A stretch of DNA of 64,000 bases from Methylomonas paludis (lineage in GTDB: Bacteria > Pseudomonadota > Gammaproteobacteria > Methylococcales > Methylomonadaceae): positions 1,054,001-1,118,000 of the forward strand of contig NZ_CP073754.1 of NCBI RefSeq assembly GCF_018734325.1, read 5' to 3'. Both the position numbers and the translations under genes were made by a program. Below the pieces are notes generated by a model. The model saw nothing but the letters and a program-made list of their open reading frames with translations, did no database searches and was not told where the DNA came from. Position 1 is the first letter of the stretch, and each line of letters begins with the position of its first letter. This document shows, in pieces, positions 52,155-61,796 of this stretch.

Positions 52155-53413
52155 CTCTGTACACGACAAAACCTAAAAACCGGCTAAAGAAGATGATCTA
52201 AGCTTATGACTTGAAAGCCCATCGCAAATCTGTTTCACTCTCTAATGAGTAAAAAAGGGGGTGAACATGGACTTAAACGATGGGCTTAGAGCGATTTTAA
52301 AAGACCATGTGTCTTGGAGCAAGCGCCGTTTAGATTGTTTTATCGGTCTGTTACTGGCGTTAATCCAATCCAGGCACATGAATTTAACGCAATTAGCGGT
52401 GAATTTTGGTGGACAGGCGACCTTAAAGTCCCGGTACAGGCGGCTTCAGCGTTTTTTTCAAACCGTTGTTTTTGATTATGACGCCGTGGCGCATCTGATC
52501 ATGCAGTTGTTTGATTTTAAGGGCCAGTCGTATTATTTGACTCTGGATCGCACTAACTGGAAATGGGGAAAGGCCAATCTGAATATCCTCACCCTGGCGA
52601 TTGCTTATAAAGGCATGGCGGTGCCGGTGTACTGGTTGGTGTTGAATAAGCAGGGTAACTCCAATCAGCGTGAACGAATCGCCTTATTGCAACGCTTCAT
52701 CCGGCAGTTTGGTCGGCATGGCATTCAAGGCGTATTGGCTGACCGGGAGTTTATTGGCGATCAGTGGTGGCAATGGTTAACAGACCATACCATTCCGTAT
52801 TTGATTCGGATGAAAGACAATCAGTTACTGACCAATCGCCGCCACGCCGGAAAGCCCGTTCAAGCCCTATTCCGGGATTTAAAGGCGGGCGAGCAGCGCG
52901 TACTGAGGAAAAGACAGCGCATTGGCGATCAGTGGGTTTGGTTGAACGCCTTAAAATTAGAGACCAACGAGCTATTAGTGTTGGCCAGTAACCAGCGCTT
53001 GGCTCAGGCGATTCAAGTTTACGGCCAGCGCTGGCAAATTGAAAACCTGTTCCAATGCTTGAAAGGGCGCGGCTTCCATTTAGAAGAGACCCGGCTGACC
53101 CGGTATTATCGGATTAAGAAAGTCATGGCGCTCCAAGCCATTGCTTTTTGCTGGGCCCATAAAGTCGGGGAATGGAAACATCGAGCCGTTAAGCCGTTAA
53201 CCATCAAACAACACGGTCGCCCGGAATGTAGCTTGTTTCGTTATGGGCTAGACGAGCTGAATAACTTTTTGTTGAAAACGGTTAAATCGGCTGATGAGAT
53301 GCTTCGATTCTGGATTTTGTTTTTATGTCCGCCGACTATGATCGATTATGACCGAAGTCGGTCTGGGAAAATAACCCTCAGAATTTAAGTGGCGCGTTTT
53401 GTCGTGTACAGAG
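52155..53413 (+). mobile_element. IS4-family insertion sequence
   Basis: A 1,259-bp element with perfect ends CTCTGTACACGACAAAAC (52155-52172) and its complement (53396-53413). The 9-bp target ATTACAACT is duplicated (52146-52154 and 53414-53422). The transposase is intact, so the insertion is probably recent. Confidence 0.95.
52267..53388 (+). CDS. IS4-family transposase
   Basis: A DDE transposase of 373 residues. Catalytic features are LTLDRTNWKWGKANLNILTLA (first Asp), GVLADREFIGDQWWQWL (second Asp) and YGQRWQIENLFQCLKGRGFHLEETR (the YREK-like motif with Glu) of IS4. ATG 52267 is preceded by AAAAGGGGGTGAAC; a GTG at 52261 is also possible. Confidence 0.95.
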   Translation: MDLNDGLRAILKDHVSWSKRRLDCFIGLLLALIQSRHMNLTQLAVNFGGQATLKSRYRRLQRFFQTVVFDYDAVAHLIMQLFDFKGQSYYLTLDRTNWKWGKANLNILTLAIAYKGMAVPVYWLVLNKQGNSNQRERIALLQRFIRQFGRHGIQGVLADREFIGDQWWQWLTDHTIPYLIRMKDNQLLTNRRHAGKPVQALFRDLKAGEQRVLRKRQRIGDQWVWLNALKLETNELLVLASNQRLAQAIQVYGQRWQIENLFQCLKGRGFHLEETRLTRYYRIKKVMALQAIAFCWAHKVGEWKHRAVKPLTIKQHGRPECSLFRYGLDELNNFLLKTVKSADEMLRFWILFLCPPTMIDYDRSRSGKITLRI

Positions 53414-53561
53414 ATTACAACTATTGCAAAATCCATAAATCGCTTAGAATAGCGCCCGCTATGGCGGCAGGCGTGACAGATACGGTTTGGGAGTTGGACG
53501 ATATCGTTAAGCTGATTCCAGAAGAAGAACCTAAAAAGCGCGGGCCTTATAAAAAATCATA
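53414..53561 (+). pseudogene. Transposase relic, right part
   Basis: After the target duplication the bases encode NYCKIHKSLRIAPAMAAGVT, then DTVWELDDIVKLIPEEEPKK and RGPYKKS followed by TAA. This is the conserved C-terminus of the same transposase as at 51967-52145 ([11 protein letters not shown]...). It shows that the IS4-type element inserted into an older transposase remnant. Confidence 0.8.
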
Positions 53562-53733
53562 AAAATAAATTTTTAATTTTTTCTACACTTATACTCGCTG
53601 AGAGTACGGATGTTAAAAAAATGAACTGTTCAATAGAATTTTGATCACAGATCGAGTATAAGTTATACCTATAAATTTTTATTTATATAGATAAAAAAGC
53701 CTCCTTAGGCGCCGTTATTCGAAGCGTTAACAC

Positions 53734-54060
53734 ATGAAAAATAAAGATATTGTAGCTAGATGTTATTTAAAAAAAAATGGTGATATTTGGGTCGGTATCT
53801 GTATAGACTTTTGTTTGGCGACTCAAGGCGAATCAATGGAGGAAGCCAAAAAAAAGCTTGAAGAACAGATTTTTTTCTATGTTGAAGAAGCGCTCGAAGA
53901 TAAAACCTATGGAAATCAACTTCTCAATAGAAAAGCCCCTTTGTCAAGCTTCTTAGCCTATTATTTCATTAGGATAATAAACGCTATAAAATTAACGCAT
54001 TTTGTTTGTAAAAATACTGCTACTGCATTTAGCGAGGCTATGCCCCTAAGGCTCGCATGA
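53734..54060 (+). CDS. hicB: HicB-like antitoxin
   Basis: A protein of 108 residues. The HicB fold is seen as RCYLKKNGDIWVGICIDFCLATQGESMEEAKKKLEEQI, a partial RNase-H-like domain without catalytic residues. The C-terminal 40 residues (KAPLSSFLAYYFIRIINAIKL) are hydrophobic, unlike classical HicB, which carries a helix-turn-helix. It overlaps the hicA-like gene by ATGA at 54057-54060, so the antitoxin comes first. It should neutralise the HicA mRNA interferase. Confidence 0.75.
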   Translation: MKNKDIVARCYLKKNGDIWVGICIDFCLATQGESMEEAKKKLEEQIFFYVEEALEDKTYGNQLLNRKAPLSSFLAYYFIRIINAIKLTHFVCKNTATAFSEAMPLRLA

Positions 54061-54299
54061 GCGGAGAGAATCCACCGCTAACATGTAAAGAAATAAAGGC
54101 AATCATTAGCTATCTAGGGTTTAAACCAGCATCTCAAAGAGGATCGCATGAGCAATGGGTTCTTATTAAAGGAAATTCAAAGCTTAAGGTAACAGTTGAT
54201 TGTCCTAAATCCCCATTTTCTCATGACCTAATAAAGAGTATGGCTAAGCAGGCTGGATCAAGTCAGAAAGAGTTTTATAGGATATTAAAGCTTCTTTAA
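54057..54299 (+). CDS. hicA: HicA-like mRNA interferase toxin
   Basis: A toxin of 80 residues: LTCKEIKAIISYLGFKPASQRGSHEQW, with the catalytic His of RGSH, then VDCPKSPFSHDLIKSMAKQAG. The double-stranded-RNA-binding-like fold cuts mRNA. ATG 54057 overlaps the hicB stop. The pair lies just right of the nested insertion elements, typical accessory DNA. Confidence 0.85.
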   Translation: MSGENPPLTCKEIKAIISYLGFKPASQRGSHEQWVLIKGNSKLKVTVDCPKSPFSHDLIKSMAKQAGSSQKEFYRILKLL

Positions 54300-54486
54300 G
54301 CCATCAACCACGCCGTAGCAAAGTTTTTTAATGCCCGAAAAAAATAATTTCAAACTGAACCACTATCGCCTGGTTTTATCAGTTGGCACAGCCGCATTTA
54401 AGCGCTAAAATTCCGCAGTAATCTGCATCATGGGCTTTGCTTATGATGGCAGTCTGCCTAATTTTCGATTTATGTTTAAAATGTCT

Positions 54487-54645
54487 ATGGCCCAGCAAAA
54501 TCTTCATGACAGCAGCAAAAAGGTAAAAAACATTGCCGCTATTGTCTATCTGTTAGTCCTGGGCTTTCTGGTGGGTGGTTCTTATCTTGATCAGCATAGC
54601 GCTGATGCCGCCACCAGTCAGGATCAACAGCCAACACCTCCTTAA
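54487..54645 (+). CDS. Small single-pass membrane protein
   Basis: A protein of about 52 residues from ATG 54487 (MAQQNLHDSSKKVKNIAAI, then VYLLVLGFLVGGSYLDQHSA and a polar Gln/Pro tail). One membrane helix with a basic N-side and an outer tail is clear. I do not recognise the family. Earlier Met codons at 54472 and 54481 are possible; ribosome sites are poor for all. It lies 120 bp before alaC. Confidence 0.5.
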   Translation: MAQQNLHDSSKKVKNIAAIVYLLVLGFLVGGSYLDQHSADAATSQDQQPTPP

Positions 54646-54768
54646 ATACGGCCTTAGCGCCGGTTTTCGGTATTTGAGCTTGCGGCAAAATTGACATTGC
54701 CCGGCAACACCAGTACCTTAAACGCCTTTTTATAGCGTTTTTATCAAACCCTGACACAAGAGCCGTTA

Positions 54769-55953
54769 ATGGAAGAATTTCACCGTATCAGCCGCCTCCC
54801 GCCTTATGTTTTCAATATAGTCAACGAACTAAAAGCCAAAGCCCGGGCGGCGGGAGAGGATATTATCGACTTTGGTATGGGCAATCCCGACCAACCTACG
54901 CCACCGCATATCGTCCAAAAAATGGTTGAAGTGGCGGAGCGTGGCGATACCCACCGTTATTCGGTATCCAAAGGTATTCCGCGCCTGCGTAAAGCTATTT
55001 GCACCTGGTATAAAAATCGTTTTGATGTGGATCTGGATTTTAATACCGAAGCCATTGTCACCATCGGTTCCAAAGAAGGCTTGTCGCATCTGGCGCTGGC
55101 GACTTTGGGCCCCGGCGATGTGGTGTTGGTGCCCAATCCTGCCTATCCCATCCACCCTTATGGGGTGGTGATAGCCGGTGCTGATTTACGTCATGTGCCG
55201 CTGACCCCAGGTACCGATTTTTTTGAAGAATTGCGCAAAGCCATCGCCGAATGCTGGCCCAAGCCGAAAATGCTGATTCTTAATTTCCCCGGTAATCCCA
55301 CCTGCCAATGTGTGGAGCTGGATTTTTTTGAAAAAGTGGTGGCGATTTGTAAACAGCATAATATCTGGATCGTGCATGATATTGCTTATGCCGACATCGT
55401 GTTTGAAGGTTATGTGGCGCCGTCTATCCTGCAGGTGCCGGGTGCCAAAGATATTGCAGTAGAATTTTTCTCGCTGTCAAAAAGCTATAATATGCCTGGC
55501 TGGCGGGTGGGGTTCATGTGTGGCAACCCGACCCTGGTTTCGGCTTTGACCCGCATCAAATCCTATATGGATTACGGTACCTTTACCCCAATTCAGGTGG
55601 CAGCGATTACCGCACTGGAAGGGCCGCAGGATTGCGTCAAAGAAATCTGCGAAATGTACCGGGTGCGGCGCGATGTATTGTGCGATGGCCTGAATGCCAT
55701 GGGCTGGACAGTGGAAAAACCCAAAGCCACCATGTTTGTCTGGGCGCCGATCCCGGAAGCCTACCGACACATGGGTTCCATTGAATTTGCTAAAAAACTG
55801 ATTATCGATGCCAAAGTGGCCGTATCGCCTGGAATAGGCTTTGGCCAGCATGGTGACGATCATATTCGCTTCAGTCTGATCGAAAACGAGCATCGTACTC
55901 GTCAGGCTTTACGCAGCATTCGTAATATGCTGAAAAAGGACAACGTTGTATAA
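54769..55953 (+). CDS. alaC: Alanine/glutamate-pyruvate aminotransferase AlaC
   Basis: A fold-type I PLP aminotransferase of 394 residues. Motifs: [16 protein letters not shown] (35-50), [30 protein letters not shown], and [15 protein letters not shown] with the PLP Lys near 238; the C-terminus has [13 protein letters not shown] (substrate Arg). AlaC makes alanine from pyruvate with glutamate. It precedes homoserine dehydrogenase and threonine synthase on the same strand by 34 bp, so an amino acid operon is likely. Confidence 0.95.
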   Translation: MEEFHRISRLPPYVFNIVNELKAKARAAGEDIIDFGMGNPDQPTPPHIVQKMVEVAERGDTHRYSVSKGIPRLRKAICTWYKNRFDVDLDFNTEAIVTIGSKEGLSHLALATLGPGDVVLVPNPAYPIHPYGVVIAGADLRHVPLTPGTDFFEELRKAIAECWPKPKMLILNFPGNPTCQCVELDFFEKVVAICKQHNIWIVHDIAYADIVFEGYVAPSILQVPGAKDIAVEFFSLSKSYNMPGWRVGFMCGNPTLVSALTRIKSYMDYGTFTPIQVAAITALEGPQDCVKEICEMYRVRRDVLCDGLNAMGWTVEKPKATMFVWAPIPEAYRHMGSIEFAKKLIIDAKVAVSPGIGFGQHGDDHIRFSLIENEHRTRQALRSIRNMLKKDNVV

Positions 55954-55987
55954 TCAACGCAATTTGCTTAAACGCTAGGAGTCGGGT

Positions 55988-57298
55988 TTGAAGCCGGTAA
56001 AAGTGGGAGTGTTAGGGTTGGGAACCGTCGGTGGCGGTACCCTGAATGTGTTACAACGTAACGCTGAGGAAATCGCGCGTCGTGCCGGTCGCGAAATCGT
56101 GGTCAGCCGTGCCTCGGCGCGGGATCTGAGCCGGGCCAGAATATGCAGTACCGAAGGCATCGCCCTGACTACCGATCCGTTCGAGATCGTCAACGACCCG
56201 GATATCGATGTGGTGGTGGAATTGATCGGTGGTTACGATCTGGCCAAGCGCCTGGTCTTGCTGGCCATTGCCAACGGCAAACATGTGGTCACTGCCAATA
56301 AAGCCCTGATTGCCCTGCACGGCAACGAAATTTTTGCCGAAGCCAGTAAAAATGGTGTGATGGTGTTGTTTGAAGCGGCGGTAGCCGGTGGCATCCCCAT
56401 TATCAAAGCCATCCGCGAAGGCTTGAGCGGCAACCGCATCAAATGGCTGGCCGGCATAATCAACGGTACCAGCAATTTCATCCTCAGCGAAATGCGCGAC
56501 AAAGGCCGGGATTTTGCCGATGTATTAACCGAAGCCCAAGCCTTGGGTTATGCCGAAGCCGATCCGACTTTTGATGTGGAAGGCATTGATGCCGGCCATA
56601 AGCTCACCATTCTGGCTTCTATTGCTTTTGGTATCCCTTTGCAATTTGACAAGGTGTTTACCGAAGGTATTACCCAAATCACCCGTGCCGATGTTGAATA
56701 TGCCGAAGCGCTGGGTTACCGCATCAAATTACTGGGCATTGCCCGTAATACCGATGCCGGTATCGAATTGCGGGTGCATCCCACTTTGATTCCCAAACGC
56801 CGCCTGATCGCCAATGTCGATGGGGTGATGAACGCCGTGCTGGTGTGCGGCGATGCCGTTGGCCCCACTTTATATTATGGTGCCGGTGCCGGTGCCGAAC
56901 CCACGGCCTCTGCTGTGGTGGCCGATTTGGTTGATGTGGTGCGGGCCATGACCAGCGATCCGGAAAACCGGGTGCCGCATCTGGCTTTTCAGGCCAATGC
57001 CATCAGCGATATACCGGTATTGAGCGCAGACAGTTTTAAAACCGCCTATTATTTGCGCCTGACCGCAGAAGACCGGCCCGGCGTACTGGCCGATGTCACC
57101 CGGATACTGGCCGCCCATAATATCAGCATAGAAGCCTTGATCCAGAAGGAGCCGCGTTCCGGCGAATCTTCGGTGCCGGTGATCATGCTCACGCAACTGA
57201 CACTTGAAAAAGAAATGAATGCGGCGATTGCAGAAATCGAGGCCCTGCCTACCGTCAGCGGTAAAATCAATCGCATTCGCCTGGAAACTTTAGGATAA
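55988..57298 (+). CDS. hom: Homoserine dehydrogenase
   Basis: A dehydrogenase of 436 residues for the threonine and methionine pathway. NAD(P)-binding GVLGLGTVGGGTLNVL (7-22), catalytic-domain GGYDLAKRLV, NKALIALHG, GIINGTSNFILSEM, EADPTFDVEGIDAGHK (catalytic Asp/Lys) and a C-terminal ACT domain (YYLRLTAEDRPGVLADVTRIL) for feedback control by threonine. The start is TTG 55988 with AGGAG seven bases before it, the best in-frame choice. It is 3 bp upstream of thrC. Confidence 0.96.
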   Translation: MKPVKVGVLGLGTVGGGTLNVLQRNAEEIARRAGREIVVSRASARDLSRARICSTEGIALTTDPFEIVNDPDIDVVVELIGGYDLAKRLVLLAIANGKHVVTANKALIALHGNEIFAEASKNGVMVLFEAAVAGGIPIIKAIREGLSGNRIKWLAGIINGTSNFILSEMRDKGRDFADVLTEAQALGYAEADPTFDVEGIDAGHKLTILASIAFGIPLQFDKVFTEGITQITRADVEYAEALGYRIKLLGIARNTDAGIELRVHPTLIPKRRLIANVDGVMNAVLVCGDAVGPTLYYGAGAGAEPTASAVVADLVDVVRAMTSDPENRVPHLAFQANAISDIPVLSADSFKTAYYLRLTAEDRPGVLADVTRILAAHNISIEALIQKEPRSGESSVPVIMLTQLTLEKEMNAAIAEIEALPTVSGKINRIRLETLG

Positions 57299-57301
57299 AC
57301 A

Positions 57302-58396
57302 ATGGCAACTCATACACGTTATACCGGATTAATTGCACATTACCGCGACCGGCTGCCGGTATCGGACAGCACCCGCTTGATCAGCCTGGGTGAAGGCAAC
57401 ACGCCTTTGATACAACTGCAAAATATTCCCCGGGTGATCGGTAAGCAAGTCGATATTTACGTTAAATACGAAGGTCTGAATCCTACCGGTTCTTTTAAAG
57501 ATCGCGGCATGACTATGGCTGTCACCAAAGCCGTGGAAGCCGGCAGTCAGGCCATTATCTGCGCCTCTACCGGTAATACGTCTGCCGCTGCTGCTGCTTA
57601 TGCGGTCAGAGCCGGTATTAAAGCTTTTGTGTTAATCCCGGAAGGCAAAATCGCCCTGGGCAAATTGGCGCAAACCCTGATGTACGGTGCGCAAATCATT
57701 CAAATCAACGGCAATTTCGATGCCGGCATGGCTTTGGTGAAACAGGTGGCCGATCATGCCCCAGTGACCATTGTTAATTCCATCAATCCATTTCGTCTGG
57801 AAGGCCAAAAAACCGCCGCGTTTGAGATTGTCGATGAATTAGGCACGGCGCCGGACTACCACTGTCTGCCGGTTGGCAACGCCGGTAATATCACCGCGTA
57901 CTGGAAAGGCTATAGCGAATACGCCACCGATAGCGCCACTCATAAAGCGGTTACCAACAAACGCCCGGTCATGTGCGGTTATCAGGCCAGCGGCGCGGCA
58001 CCGTTTGTGCGCGGCGGCATGGTGGATAATCCGGAAACCATTGCCACTGCCATCCGTATCGGCCATCCGCAATCCTGGGATCTGGCCTGGAACGTGCAAA
58101 AAGAATCCGGCGGCTGGTTTGATGCTCTGACCGATGCAGAAATTCTGCATGCCCAAAAATTATTATCGGTACACGAAGGGGTTTTCTGTGAACCGGCTTC
58201 TGCAGCTTCACTGGCCGGTCTGTTAAAAGATTTAAATAGCGGTAAAATTCCGGAAGGCAGCAGCATCGTCTGCACCCTGACCGGTAACGGCTTAAAAGAC
58301 CCGGATACCGCCATCAGCCAATGCCGGGACAGCCAGCCGGTCACCATAGACGCCAGTCTGGATGCCGTGAAAAAAGCCATACTCGATGCCATGTAA
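57302..58396 (+). CDS. thrC: Threonine synthase
   Basis: A PLP enzyme of 364 residues converting O-phosphohomoserine to threonine. Motifs: [21 protein letters not shown] (PLP Lys near 66), [29 protein letters not shown], and [16 protein letters not shown]. This is the shorter class-II form seen with homoserine dehydrogenase of the hom type. It is followed by a good terminator at 58422. Confidence 0.96.
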   Translation: MATHTRYTGLIAHYRDRLPVSDSTRLISLGEGNTPLIQLQNIPRVIGKQVDIYVKYEGLNPTGSFKDRGMTMAVTKAVEAGSQAIICASTGNTSAAAAAYAVRAGIKAFVLIPEGKIALGKLAQTLMYGAQIIQINGNFDAGMALVKQVADHAPVTIVNSINPFRLEGQKTAAFEIVDELGTAPDYHCLPVGNAGNITAYWKGYSEYATDSATHKAVTNKRPVMCGYQASGAAPFVRGGMVDNPETIATAIRIGHPQSWDLAWNVQKESGGWFDALTDAEILHAQKLLSVHEGVFCEPASAASLAGLLKDLNSGKIPEGSSIVCTLTGNGLKDPDTAISQCRDSQPVTIDASLDAVKKAILDAM

Positions 58397-58421
58397 ACCG
58401 CCGCGGCACACGACCATCTAT

Positions 58422-58446
58422 AAGCCGGCACTGCGCCGGCTTTTTT
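58422..58446 (+). terminator. Rho-independent terminator after thrC
   Basis: GCCGGC (58424-58429) and GCCGGC (58435-58440) form a stem around a short loop, then six T residues. It closes the alaC-hom-thrC transcript. Confidence 0.88.
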
Positions 58447-58527
58447 ATACCAGGCAACACTCCCGCAGGCTGGCCGGTGAGAATTGGGGCCGGTATTGCC
58501 CGGCACATTCAAGGCTTTTAGGTTGAT

Positions 58528-60276
58528 ATGTATCTGCAAGGCGTAAAAAAACAGATAGTCCAGCGTAGCGTACCCGGCGGTAAAGCCCTACTCGGCGATA
58601 TGGATCCGGTATTACAAGCCATTTTCCGCAGCCGCGGAGTCCTGACTGCCGCCGAACTGGACATCGCCTTAAGCCATTTGCCGTCGCCGTGGCTGTTAAG
58701 CGGGATGCGCGAAATGGTGGAACTGCTGGTCAGTGCCATAAAACAGCAAAAAGCCATCAGCATTGTCGCCGATTTTGATGCCGATGGCGCCACCAGTTGC
58801 GCGCTGGCCATCAAAGGCCTCAGCCTGCTTGGGGCAAAGCCGCCGCAGTTTGTAGTACCTAACCGGTTTGAATATGGTTACGGCCTGACTCCGGAAATTG
58901 TCGAGCTGGTCAAACAGCAAAACCCGGATATCATCATTACCGTCGATAACGGCATTTCCAGTCTGGACGGTGTTAAAGCCGCCAAAGCCGCCGGTATCCA
59001 GGTATTAATCACCGATCATCATTTGCCCGGCCCGGAATTGCCGGCAGCGGATGCCATTGTTAATCCCAATCTGGACGGTGATAAATTTCCCAGCCGCAAT
59101 ATCGCCGGGGTGGGGGTGATGTTTTATGTACTGATGGCCTTAAGAATCCGCCTGCGCGAATTGCAATGGTTTGAAAAAAACCGTGTTGCTGAACCCAATC
59201 TCGGCCAATTGCTGGATTATGTGGCCCTGGGTACGGTTGCCGATGTAGTGGCGCTGGATCATGTTAATCGGATACTGGTGCATCAGGGTTTGTTGAGAAT
59301 CCGGGCCGGCAAATGCCATACCGGCATCAAAATGTTGACCGAAATTGCCGGCCGCAATTTAGCCAATCTGTATGCCGCCGATCTGGGCTTTGCCCTGGCA
59401 CCGCGTTTGAACGCAGCCGGGCGCATGAATGATATGAGTTTAGGCATTCAATGCCTGCTTAGCGATGACGAAACAGTGGCCCGCCATATCGCCCAACAGC
59501 TGGATGGCCTGAATCAGGATAGAAAGGAAGTCGAAGGCCAGATGAAAACCGAAGCCATGCTGCTGCTGGCCGAAATGAAACAACTGGACGAGAAACATGC
59601 TCTGCCCGGGGTTTGCCTGTACGATGCCAGCTGGCATCAGGGCGTGATCGGTATTCTGGCCTCACGCATCAAAGACCGGCTGCATCGGCCGGTGATCGTG
59701 TTTGCGCCGGCTGATAACGGTGACATCAAAGGCTCGGCCCGCTCTATCAACGGCGTGCATATCCGTGATGTATTAAGCGAAATCGCCGCCGGTCATCCGC
59801 AATTGCTCAGCAAATTCGGTGGTCATGCCATGGCCGCCGGCTTAACCATTAAAATGCATGATTATCCGCATTTTGCCATCCTGTTTGCCGAAACCGTTGC
59901 CGCCCATCTGGAACAAGTGGAACTGGAGCAAAAAATCTGCTCGGACGGCGAGCTGGATGAACAGCATCTGAGTCTGGCGTTTGCCGAGCAAATCCAGCAA
60001 GCTGCCATTTGGGGTCAGGCCTTTCCGGAGCCATTGTTTAACGGCGTATTTGATGTGATTCAATGCCGTATCGTCGGTCGCCAGCATCTTAAATTTGTGC
60101 TGCGTTTACCGTTTAACGGGCTATTACTGGATGCTATTGCTTTTTTTGCCGATCAGCCGGAAAGCTGGCTGGACAGCCGGAAAATAACCGCCGTTTATAA
60201 ACTTGATATCAATATTTACCGAGGCCAACGCAGCTTGCAATTACAGCTGCAATATCTGGAAAAATGGAGCCGCTAA
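58528..60276 (+). CDS. recJ: Single-stranded-DNA exonuclease RecJ
   Basis: A 5'-3' exonuclease of 582 residues of the DHH family. Motifs I-III: VADFDADGATSC (near 82), TVDNGI and ITDHHLPG (Asp-His-His near 163), then NPNLDGDKFP and a DHHA1 domain with SKFGGHAMAAG (near 431), and an OB-like C-terminus. It acts in recombination and mismatch repair. Start at ATG 58528; it is 3 bp upstream of the GT39-type gene and probably co-transcribed. Confidence 0.95.
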   Translation: MYLQGVKKQIVQRSVPGGKALLGDMDPVLQAIFRSRGVLTAAELDIALSHLPSPWLLSGMREMVELLVSAIKQQKAISIVADFDADGATSCALAIKGLSLLGAKPPQFVVPNRFEYGYGLTPEIVELVKQQNPDIIITVDNGISSLDGVKAAKAAGIQVLITDHHLPGPELPAADAIVNPNLDGDKFPSRNIAGVGVMFYVLMALRIRLRELQWFEKNRVAEPNLGQLLDYVALGTVADVVALDHVNRILVHQGLLRIRAGKCHTGIKMLTEIAGRNLANLYAADLGFALAPRLNAAGRMNDMSLGIQCLLSDDETVARHIAQQLDGLNQDRKEVEGQMKTEAMLLLAEMKQLDEKHALPGVCLYDASWHQGVIGILASRIKDRLHRPVIVFAPADNGDIKGSARSINGVHIRDVLSEIAAGHPQLLSKFGGHAMAAGLTIKMHDYPHFAILFAETVAAHLEQVELEQKICSDGELDEQHLSLAFAEQIQQAAIWGQAFPEPLFNGVFDVIQCRIVGRQHLKFVLRLPFNGLLLDAIAFFADQPESWLDSRKITAVYKLDINIYRGQRSLQLQLQYLEKWSR

Positions 60277-60279
60277 GCC

Positions 60280-61794
60280 ATGCTTGAAAAACTGCTGCGT
60301 TGGCTGAATGAAAATATCGTCTTGGTATTAAGCGGCCTGATGCTGTTGCGGATTGGTTTTCTGTTTGGTAACGGCTTGGGCTTGATTGGTGATGAAAGCT
60401 ATTACTGGGATTGGTCCCGGCAGCCGGACTGGTGTTATTACAGTAAACCGCCGATGGTGGCCTGGCTGATCGGCCTGTCCACCTGGCTGTTTGGCGACAA
60501 TACCGTAGCCGTGCGCTTGCCGGCAGTGGTACTGGGTACGGTATTCCTGGCTTATTTTCAGGCGCTTGCCCAGGCCTGTTACGGCAAACGGGCCGCCGCA
60601 TTCGCGCTGTTGCTAATGCTGGCCACCCCGGATAATGTGGTCGCCAATCTGGTGATGACCATCGATCCGCCGCTGTACTGTTTCTGGATAATCAGCCTGT
60701 ATTATTTGCATAAAGCCCTGTTTCAGCGCCAAACCAGAGCCTGGCTGTGGGCGGGCTGCGCCGCCGGTTTGGCCTTGCTGAGTAAACAGGTTGCCATCGC
60801 CTTGCCGATCATGCTGTTGCTGTTTATTGGCCTGGATCGGCAGCGTTACCACTATTTAAAGCGTGAATTCTGGCTGTATCTGGCCCCCATTATTCTAGCC
60901 CTGTTGCCTATCCTGATCTGGAACCACCTGCATGACTGGATCATGTTTGCCCACAGCAAAAGCCATTTTACCGGGAAGCCGGCCGGGGCCGGCACCAGCA
61001 TCTGGAAATATACCAGAGACTTTTTTGTTTACCAGATACTGCTAATCTCCCCATTGATATTTGGGCTGGTTATCGCCGTCAGTTTAAAAAACCTGACAGC
61101 CTATCGGCATCTGGCCGCCCAGGAACAGTTTTTAACGCTAATGGGGCCGGTACTGTTATTGGGGGTATTGGTATTAAGCTTTATCCAAAAAGTCCAGGGT
61201 AATTGGCCCATGCCGTTTTACTTTTCGGCTTTGATTTTACTGGCCGGATACTGGCAGCAAGGCCATCGGCAAAAACTGTTTCATTACGCCTTGCTCAGTG
61301 CCTATCTGATGGTGGCTGCCACCTACTTATTGCCGGGGATATTGGCGGCATTTGATTTGCAAAACACCAAACTAGACCCCACTAAACGCTTTAAATACTG
61401 GCCGCAACTGGCCGAAAATGTCCAACAGGCCAGATTAGCGGTGCCGGGTTTGGAGCAGCGTTTTATGGTTGTGGTTGGCCACCGTAATCTGGCCAGTGAG
61501 CTGGCTTTTTATTTGCCGGATCATCCTAAAATGTATCGTTACGGTAATGACGGCGCCATGTCCCAATACGACCTCTGGCCTGGCCCGCAGCAATTTAATG
61601 GTGCCAACGGCATGATTTTAAGTTATGGCCTTAAGCAAGTGCCGGAACCGGTCAATACCGCCTTTGGCCATGTCCGCTTTATTGCCGAAATCGCCAATCC
61701 TAAAAACCCGCAGATGCCATACTATCTGTTTTGGGGCGAAAACCTGCAACACTGGCCTGTGGCAGCCGGCGGCAAAGCAAATCAAGAGGAATAA
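60280..61794 (+). CDS. Membrane glycosyltransferase, ArnT/PMT type (GT39/GT83)
   Basis: An integral membrane transferase of 504 residues with about eleven helices. The first loop has LIGDESYYWDWSRQPDWCYYSKPPMVAWLIG, the acidic-motif region of ArnT-like enzymes that move a sugar from a polyprenyl-phosphate donor. The soluble C-terminal domain starts near 395. The acceptor could be lipid A or a protein; the adjacent PAP2 phosphatase favours envelope lipid modification, but this is inference. Confidence 0.88.
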   Translation: MLEKLLRWLNENIVLVLSGLMLLRIGFLFGNGLGLIGDESYYWDWSRQPDWCYYSKPPMVAWLIGLSTWLFGDNTVAVRLPAVVLGTVFLAYFQALAQACYGKRAAAFALLLMLATPDNVVANLVMTIDPPLYCFWIISLYYLHKALFQRQTRAWLWAGCAAGLALLSKQVAIALPIMLLLFIGLDRQRYHYLKREFWLYLAPIILALLPILIWNHLHDWIMFAHSKSHFTGKPAGAGTSIWKYTRDFFVYQILLISPLIFGLVIAVSLKNLTAYRHLAAQEQFLTLMGPVLLLGVLVLSFIQKVQGNWPMPFYFSALILLAGYWQQGHRQKLFHYALLSAYLMVAATYLLPGILAAFDLQNTKLDPTKRFKYWPQLAENVQQARLAVPGLEQRFMVVVGHRNLASELAFYLPDHPKMYRYGNDGAMSQYDLWPGPQQFNGANGMILSYGLKQVPEPVNTAFGHVRFIAEIANPKNPQMPYYLFWGENLQHWPVAAGGKANQEE

Positions 61795-61796
61795 GC

